Assembly: GCA_019243075.1 (NCBI GenBank)
Contig: JAFAUV010000020.1
Location: 1-5,368, forward strand
Length of the DNA: 5,368 nt
Origin: Bradyrhizobium sp.
GTDB lineage: Bacteria > Pseudomonadota > Alphaproteobacteria > Rhizobiales > Xanthobacteraceae
Direction of reading: 5' to 3'
Positions within the stretch are counted from its first letter, which is position 1. Every line of letters starts with the position of its first letter. The notes beneath the pieces were generated by a model. It had not been told where the DNA came from. It saw nothing but the letters and a program-made list of their open reading frames with translations, and did no database searches. Positions 1-3,654 of this stretch are shown here, piece after piece. The position numbers were made by a program, and so were the translations under genes.

Positions 1-159
1 CGTGCCTTTGGAAACCGCGGCCGCGCGGGCGATCTCGCCCATGCTGGCACCGTCAAAGCCCAAGTCCATGAAGACCTTACGGGCACCTTCCAGGATCTGG
101 CGGCGCTTCGAACTCTCCTCGTCGGAGACGAGAACGGAGGATCGATCGGCTGCAACCAT
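1..159 (-). CDS. TetR-family transcriptional repressor, N-terminal part (gene runs off the left edge)
   Basis: The first 53 codons are present, read leftward from an ATG at 159-157, and the frame is still open at base 1. The peptide has a polar tail of about 17 residues (MVAADRSSVLVSDEESS). A TetR-type DNA-binding helix bundle follows: SKRRQILEGARKVFMDLGF (17-35), then the helix-turn-helix DGASMGEIARAAAVSKGT (36-53). This is the usual pattern of helix 1, a GF turn, 'A/T-S-M-x-x-I-A-x-x-A-x-V-S-K-G-T', cut just before the family's typical 'LYxYF'. The ligand-binding domain lies outside the window, so the inducer cannot be judged. The gene is divergent from emrAB and separated from it by a perfect palindrome, so it is most likely the local repressor of emrAB and of itself. 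Bradyrhizobium has a known flavonoid-responsive TetR regulator (FrrA) linked to an emrAB pump; orthology is not shown here. The ribosome binding site is weak (GAGAACC, about 8-14 bases upstream). No better start is visible, because the next Met is residue 31, inside the DNA-binding domain. Confidence 0.93.
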   Translation of the reverse strand, partial: MVAADRSSVLVSDEESSKRRQILEGARKVFMDLGFDGASMGEIARAAAVSKGT

Positions 160-237
160 TGGTTTAGGTTCTCTGCAAGATCTGGATTCTAGAAAGATTC
201 TGGAAGGCAACGCCAGCCTAACAATGCCGCAGGCGGG

Positions 238-266
238 AAAATAGATTGACCGAACCGTTCGGTCAA
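238..266 (-). promoter_or_regulatory. Predicted divergent promoter of the tetR gene
   Basis: On the minus strand the -35 box is TTGACC (266-261, 5 of 6) and the -10 box is TATTTT (243-238, 4 of 6: T, A, T and the final T), with a 17-bp spacer. Transcription would start near 231, leaving a leader of about 70 bases to the ATG at 159. This promoter shares the palindrome with the rightward promoter, so the repressor is probably autoregulated. The -10 match is weaker than for the rightward promoter. Confidence 0.55.
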
Positions 267-267
267 T
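245..267. promoter_or_regulatory. Palindromic operator, probably bound by the divergent TetR repressor
   Basis: This is a perfect inverted repeat. The left arm ATTGACCGAAC (245-255) is the exact reverse complement of the right arm GTTCGGTCAAT (257-267) around a single central base (C256). The palindrome stops exactly at these ends, since G244 and G268 do not pair. TetR-family dimers typically bind palindromes of this size, often with ACCGAAC/GTTCGGT-like half sites, and commonly in the gap between their own gene and a divergent target. The position covers both predicted -35 boxes, so occupancy would block RNA polymerase in both directions. That the adjacent TetR protein is the binder is inferred from position. 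Confidence 0.85.
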
Positions 268-273
268 GATAAT
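246..273 (+). promoter_or_regulatory. Predicted sigma70-type promoter of the emrAB operon
   Basis: The -35 box is TTGACC (246-251, 5 of 6 to consensus) and the -10 box is GATAAT (268-273, 5 of 6), with a 16-bp spacer. Transcription would start near 280, giving a leader of about 70 bases before emrA. The -35 box and the whole spacer lie inside the 245-267 palindrome, and the -10 box abuts its right end. This fits classic repression by steric blocking. The promoter is predicted by eye, without experimental support. Confidence 0.7.
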
Positions 274-349
274 TGTTCATGGTGCGAGGCGGCAAGGCGG
301 GGTGAACCCCTGCGGGGCTGCGCTCGCGATATTGTGAGGAGAGGCGGTC
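274..349 (+). other. Leader of the emrAB transcript, with overlapping short hairpins
   Basis: This is the predicted untranslated leader before emrA. It contains GGGG (299-302), CCCC (307-310) and GGGG (314-317). The middle CCCC can pair with either G block: GGGG-TGAA-CCCC upstream or CCCC-TGC-GGGG downstream. These are mutually exclusive 4-bp stems. An eight-codon ORF beginning ATGGTG (279-305) starts at about the predicted transcription start and ends within the first hairpin; it has no ribosome binding site. I see no terminator or known riboswitch. Whether any of this is regulatory is open. Confidence 0.35.
336..341 (+). promoter_or_regulatory. Ribosome binding site of emrA
   Basis: GAGGAG lies 8 bases before the ATG at 350. 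It is a strong Shine-Dalgarno match and fixes the emrA start upstream of the repeat-bearing tail, so the tail is translated. Confidence 0.8.
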
Positions 350-1732
350 ATGGCCGCAGCGAGAGACCAAGCCGCACGCGTGCTTCGTGAGGTGGACGGC
401 GGTGACGGCCAGCGTGAGCCAGGCTTGAACAAACAGAGCCTGGACAAACAAGGCCTGGACAAACAAGGTCTGGACCAACAAGGCCCGGACCCACAGGGAC
501 TGGGCGAACAGCTTCGCACGCAGGTGGCCGAAGAACAGCGCCGTCAGGCCGAGGCGCCGACGCCAGCTCCAGGCGGCAAGCCCGTGACCGCCCCGTCGGC
601 TCCGGCGCAAGGCTCGGCACCGGCGCCCGCCGCCGCGCCGAAATCGGGCAGGCGCAGATTCATCCTGTTCGGCTTCCTCGCGCTGCTTGCGCTCGCGGCC
701 GCATCCTATGCCGCCTATTACCTGCTGATCGGCCGCTTCTACATCTCGACCGACGACGCCTATGTCCGCGCCAACAATACCATGCTCGGCGCGCGCGTGG
801 CCGGTCACATCGCGGCGATCCTGCCCGGCGACAATATGCTGGTGCACAAGGGCGATACGATCCTGAAGATCGACGACGGCGACTACAAGATCGCCGTCGA
901 TGCGGCCCGCACCAGGATCGCGACGCAGGAGGCGACGATTGCGCGCATCGGCCGCCAGGTCGCCGCGGCCGTGAGCGCGGTCGAGCAGGCCGGGGCCAAT
1001 CTCGCCTCCGCCGAAGCCGGACTGAAGCGCGCGGGGCTCGACTATGATCGCCAGCAGACGCTGAACAACAAGGGCTTTGCCTCGCACGCGACCTTCGAGC
1101 AGTCCGAGGCCGCGCGCGACCAGGGCGCCGCCGGCGTGAAGGCCGCGCAGGCCGCCTTCGATGCCGCGCGCGACAATGTCGAGGTTACCAAGGCGCAGCA
1201 GGCCGAGGCCGAGGCGCAGCTTGCGGAGCTGAAGACCCAGCTCGCGAAAGCCGAGCGCGATCTCGACTTCACCTATGTGCGCGCGCCCGTCGACGGCATC
1301 TTCTCCAACCGCCTCGTCAACACCGGTGACTACGTCACGCTCGGCCAGCGGCTCGGCAACGTCGTGCCGCTCGACGACGTCTTCATCGATGCCAACTACA
1401 AGGAGACGCAGCTCAAGCGCATCCGTCCAGGCCAGCCGGTGACCATCAAGGTCGACGCCTACGGCTTCCGCAAGTTCACCGGCATCGTGCAAAGCATCTC
1501 GCCGGCGGCGGGCTCGGTGTTCACGCTGCTGCCGCCGGACAATGCCACCGGCAACTTCACCAAGATCGTGCAGCGCCTGCCGGTGCGCATCCGTGTGCCG
1601 AAGGAAGTGGCGCGGGAGAATCTGCTCCGTGCCGGCATGTCCGTCTACGCCACCGTCGACACCAACAAGGGCGCCGAGGATGCCGACAGCGACGCCGATC
1701 TCGATTCGCCCGTGATGATCCATCCGCAGTAG
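350..1732 (+). CDS. emrA: EmrA-type membrane fusion protein (HlyD family) of a multidrug efflux pump
   Basis: This is the periplasmic adaptor linking the EmrB inner-membrane antiporter to an outer-membrane channel. The protein is 460 residues. In order it has: a hydrophilic cytosolic tail (1-100) with pentapeptide repeats at 26-55 and a Pro/Ala-rich stretch (67-97); positive residues GRRR (100-103); one membrane helix (about 104-127); and the EmrA-like motif STDDAYV (133-139). Next come a lipoyl-like half (about 147-185, 'GARVAGHI...GDTILKIDDGDY'), a long Ala/Gln/Glu-rich coiled-coil hairpin (about 186-305), and the returning lipoyl half (YVRAPVDGIFSNRLVNTGDYV, 309-329). It ends in a beta-barrel domain with the characteristic LPPDNATGNFTKIVQRLPVRI (394-414). 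E. coli EmrA is about 390 residues; the excess is almost all in the N-terminal tail. The ATG at 350 is preceded by GAGGAG at 8 bases. It is the first gene of an operon, 41 bases ahead of emrB, and is probably repressed by the divergent TetR protein. The substrate cannot be read from the sequence. Confidence 0.95.
   Translation: MAAARDQAARVLREVDGGDGQREPGLNKQSLDKQGLDKQGLDQQGPDPQGLGEQLRTQVAEEQRRQAEAPTPAPGGKPVTAPSAPAQGSAPAPAAAPKSGRRRFILFGFLALLALAAASYAAYYLLIGRFYISTDDAYVRANNTMLGARVAGHIAAILPGDNMLVHKGDTILKIDDGDYKIAVDAARTRIATQEATIARIGRQVAAAVSAVEQAGANLASAEAGLKRAGLDYDRQQTLNNKGFASHATFEQSEAARDQGAAGVKAAQAAFDAARDNVEVTKAQQAEAEAQLAELKTQLAKAERDLDFTYVRAPVDGIFSNRLVNTGDYVTLGQRLGNVVPLDDVFIDANYKETQLKRIRPGQPVTIKVDAYGFRKFTGIVQSISPAAGSVFTLLPPDNATGNFTKIVQRLPVRIRVPKEVARENLLRAGMSVYATVDTNKGAEDADSDADLDSPVMIHPQ
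425..514 (+). repeat. Six 15-bp tandem repeats encoding a pentapeptide in the EmrA tail
   Basis: Six in-frame units start at 425, 440, 455, 470, 485 and 500. They encode LNKQS, LDKQG, LDKQG, LDQQG, PDPQG and LGEQL (residues 26-55). Units 2, 3 and 4 are nearly identical at DNA level: CTGGACAAACAAGGC, with one change each in units 3 and 4. Units 1, 5 and 6 are progressively diverged (about 11, 10 and 9 of 15 matches to unit 2). A homogeneous core with decayed edges is typical of a young repeat that expanded by slippage. Because the unit is five codons long, copy-number change keeps the reading frame. The repeat is hydrophilic and lies before the membrane helix, on the cytosolic side. Confidence 0.9.
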
Positions 1733-1773
1733 CCGTCGCGCCTTCACGCACTGTCTGACGAGCCGCATTACTC

Positions 1774-3360
1774 ATGGCAACCGCCACCACAGCCAATCCT
1801 GCGATGACGGGCGTGCCCGTCGTCACCGATCGGATCGAACCGAAGCGTGTCGTTGCGTTCGTCATCATGGTGTTCGGGATGTTCATGTCGATCCTGGACA
1901 TCCAGATCGTCTCCGCCTCCCTGTCCGACATCCAGGCGGGCCTGTCGGCGAGCTCGACCGAAGTCTCCTGGGTGCAGACCTCCTACCTGATCGCGGAAGT
2001 GATCGCGATTCCCTTGTCGGGCTTCCTGTCGCGTGCGCTGGGCACGCGGCTGTTGTTTGCGATCTCGGCCGCGGGCTTCACCTTCTCGAGCCTGCTATGC
2101 GGCTTCGCCTCCTCGAGCGACGAGATGATCCTGTGGCGCGCGATCCAGGGATTTCTCGGCGCCGGCATGATCCCCACCGTGTTCGCCTCCGCCTACACCA
2201 TCTTCCCGCGCTCGAAATTCCACATCGTGGCGCCGGTCATCGGGCTTGTGGCGACGCTGGCGCCCACCGTCGGCCCGACGGTCGGCGGCTACATCACCGA
2301 TGTGATGAGCTGGCACTGGTTGTTCTTCATCAATGTCGTGCCGGGCGTCCTGATCACCATCGGCGTGCTGGCGCTGATCGATTTCGACCAGCCGAATTTC
2401 CCGCTGCTTGCGCATTTCGACTGGTGGGGCCTGATCTTCATGGCGGGCTTTCTCGGCGCCCTCGAATATGTGCTGGAGGAAGGCCCGCAATATGAATGGC
2501 TGCAGGATAGCTCGGTCGCGGTCTGTGCCGGCGTCAGCTTCCTGTCGGCGATCGCCTTCTTCTGGCGGGTGCTGACGGCGCAGGTTCCGATCGTCGATCT
2601 GCGCGCCTTCGCCGACCGCAATTTCGCGGTCGGCTGCGTGCTGCAATTCTGCATCGGCATCGGGCTCTATGGCCTCACTTACGTCTATCCGCGCTATCTC
2701 GCCGAAATTCGCGGCTACAGCGCCATGCAGATCGGCGAGACCATGTTCGTCTCGGGCATCACCATGTTTCTGATGGCGCCGGTGGTCGGCCGGATGATGC
2801 AGAAGGTCGATCTGCGCTACATCATCGCCTTCGGCCTCGTCATCTTCGCGCTCGGCTCCTACCAGATGACGTGGATCACCCGCCAATACGACTTCTACGA
2901 GCTCTTGATGCCGCAGATATTGCGCGGCATCGGCATGATGTGCGCCATGGTGCCGACCAACAACATCGCGCTAGGCACCCTGGCGCCGGACCGGGTGAAG
3001 AATGCCTCCGGCCTGTTCAACCTGATGCGCAATCTCGGCGGCGCGGTCGGGCTTGCCATCATCAACGAGATGCTCAACGACCGTACCGACCTGCACATCA
3101 CCCGCCTGCAGGATCGCGTCACCTGGGGCAATGCCATGGCGGTCGATACCCTCAACATGCTGACCCAGCGCATGCAGGGCATGGGCGACGGCGCGCTGAT
3201 GGCGCTGAAGGAATTGTCGCAGATCGTGCATCGCCAGGCGCTGGTGATGAGCTATGGCGACACCTTCTTGATGCTGGCGCTGTTCTTCGCAGGATTGAGC
3301 CTTCTGATTTTGCTGCTGAACAAGCCCGCCTCGATGGCGGCCGGCGGCGACGCGCACTAA
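1774..3360 (+). CDS. emrB: EmrB-type multidrug efflux transporter, DHA2 family of the major facilitator superfamily
   Basis: This is an inner-membrane drug:H+ antiporter of 528 residues, normal for 14-helix DHA2 pumps. Helices judged by eye lie near 26-48, 64-84, 92-112, 116-138, 150-172, 180-202, 216-234, 248-266, 284-306, 320-340, 348-366, 380-400, 412-434 and 494-516. Family marks include LDIQIVSASLSDIQAGL (41-57), corresponding to the 'LDxTIVNVALP' signature after helix 1, with its acidic D42. Others are SWVQTSYLIAEVIAIPLSGF (65-84), antiporter motif C as GPTVGGYI (167-174), and the EmrB-like SGLFNLMRNLGGAVGLAI (412-429). A soluble loop of about 60 residues (435-490) precedes the last helix, as in EmrB. 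The ATG at 1774 has only a weak ribosome binding site (GACGAG, 11 bases away), so translation may depend on the upstream emrA message. The only nearby alternative, the ATG at 1804, has none. The gene follows emrA in the same operon and is its functional partner. Substrate unknown. Confidence 0.95.
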   Translation: MATATTANPAMTGVPVVTDRIEPKRVVAFVIMVFGMFMSILDIQIVSASLSDIQAGLSASSTEVSWVQTSYLIAEVIAIPLSGFLSRALGTRLLFAISAAGFTFSSLLCGFASSSDEMILWRAIQGFLGAGMIPTVFASAYTIFPRSKFHIVAPVIGLVATLAPTVGPTVGGYITDVMSWHWLFFINVVPGVLITIGVLALIDFDQPNFPLLAHFDWWGLIFMAGFLGALEYVLEEGPQYEWLQDSSVAVCAGVSFLSAIAFFWRVLTAQVPIVDLRAFADRNFAVGCVLQFCIGIGLYGLTYVYPRYLAEIRGYSAMQIGETMFVSGITMFLMAPVVGRMMQKVDLRYIIAFGLVIFALGSYQMTWITRQYDFYELLMPQILRGIGMMCAMVPTNNIALGTLAPDRVKNASGLFNLMRNLGGAVGLAIINEMLNDRTDLHITRLQDRVTWGNAMAVDTLNMLTQRMQGMGDGALMALKELSQIVHRQALVMSYGDTFLMLALFFAGLSLLILLLNKPASMAAGGDAH

Positions 3361-3361
3361 C

Positions 3362-3390
3362 TTGCAAATCGTCGCCGATCGATTTATAAA
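3362..3390 (+). promoter_or_regulatory. Predicted sigma70-type promoter for the small ORF and ABC exporter
   Basis: The -35 box is TTGCAA (3362-3367, 4 of 6) and the -10 box is TATAAA (3385-3390, 5 of 6), separated by 17 bp. They sit immediately after the emrB stop, in the one AT-richer patch of the gap. Transcription would start near 3397, about 28 bases before the small ORF at 3425. No clear rho-independent terminator separates it from emrB, so read-through from emrAB is also possible. No palindrome like the one at 245-267 is found here, so this promoter is not obviously under the same repressor. Confidence 0.6.
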
Positions 3391-3412
3391 CGGCGCCTCG
3401 CAGCTCGAACCC

Positions 3413-3418
3413 GGGAGG
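3413..3418 (+). promoter_or_regulatory. Strong ribosome binding site of the small ORF
   Basis: GGGAGG, continuing as GGGAGGAT, ends 6 bases before the ATG at 3425. It is among the best Shine-Dalgarno matches in the window and much stronger than those of emrB or the ABC gene. It is only 2 bases from the in-frame TTG at 3421 that could otherwise extend the ABC reading frame, so it selects the ATG at 3425. Confidence 0.7.
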
Positions 3419-3424
3419 ATTTGC

Positions 3425-3496
3425 ATGATCAAGGCATTTTCGCAGATCGCCCGTCCGCGTCCCATGCCCATGATGGACGCCGGTTCCGGCCTTTAG
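3425..3496 (+). CDS. Small ORF of 23 codons, unknown function (possible leader peptide)
   Basis: This ORF runs ATG to TAG and is too short for ordinary ORF calling. Support comes from its surroundings: a sigma70-like promoter about 35 bases upstream and a strong GGGAGG ribosome binding site at 6 bases. The peptide begins MIKAFSQIARPRP, continues with a Met/Pro patch (MPMM) and ends DAGSGL. It has no membrane helix, no signal peptide and no cysteines, and I do not recognise the family. The stop codon lies in the loop of a small stem (GGCCT 3488-3492 with AGGCC 3497-3501). Possible roles are a leader peptide that couples translation to expression of the downstream ABC exporter, or a free small protein. 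It could also be a remnant: beyond the TAG its frame stays open to a TGA at 3656-3658 that overlaps the ABC start as ATGA. Translation is inferred, not shown. Confidence 0.5.
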   Translation: MIKAFSQIARPRPMPMMDAGSGL

Positions 3497-3654
3497 AGGC
3501 CATCTTCGCGAGCCACGGCCGGGCAACCTCGCCCGATCCCCCCATCTTCCGCCAAGTCGCTGATTTTCATCGACGCCTGCGTCCGCCTTCGTGGCGGGCG
3601 CGCGTCCGCAAATTGGAGCCGGCCGTCGCGCGCGAACGCGAGCCGGATGAAGCC
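3497..3654 (+). other. Gap between the small ORF and the ABC exporter start
   Basis: These 158 bases have no confident gene. Two frames are open throughout: the ABC frame, which has no stop back to the emrB terminator at 3358-3360, and the small-ORF frame, which is open to 3658. Their translations are Arg/Pro/Ala/Ser-rich and look like non-coding high-GC sequence. A 5-bp stem CCGCC (3583-3587) with GGCGG (3593-3597) around the loop TTCGT is visible, with no T-run after it, so it is not a convincing terminator. It probably serves as a transcript leader. Confidence 0.4.

Noticed and set aside
179..204. Short repeated GATTCT/TCTGGA words and the palindrome TTCTAGAA in the tetR leader
   Set aside because: The units are only 6-8 bases, with irregular spacing and no relation to the main operator. 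They were not strong enough to call a second binding site.
2..244. 80-codon open frame on the plus strand at the left edge
   Set aside because: It lies antisense to the TetR helix-turn-helix coding sequence and runs into the promoter region. The minus-strand translation is clearly TetR, and this one has no recognisable features.
263..1768. 501-codon open frame on the minus strand, opposite emrA
   Set aside because: It is the antisense shadow of emrA. Its translation is Arg/His/Gly/Val-rich with no domain, it would begin beyond the emrA stop and run into the operator, and the plus-strand frame encodes a complete recognisable adaptor.
2095..2886. 263-codon minus-strand frame inside emrB
   Set aside because: It is a shadow of emrB: rich in Arg, His, Asp and Glu, with no domain and no ribosome site. 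The opposite strand codes for well-formed transmembrane helices.
3345..3377. Possible emrB terminator formed by CGGCGAC and GTCGCCG
   Set aside because: The arms are 7 bp but the loop is about 19 bases and no T-run follows. It would also overlap the predicted promoter at 3362-3390.
3488..3501. Possible terminator: stem GGCCT/AGGCC around the small-ORF stop
   Set aside because: The stem is only 5 bp and no T-run follows, so it does not look like an intrinsic terminator.
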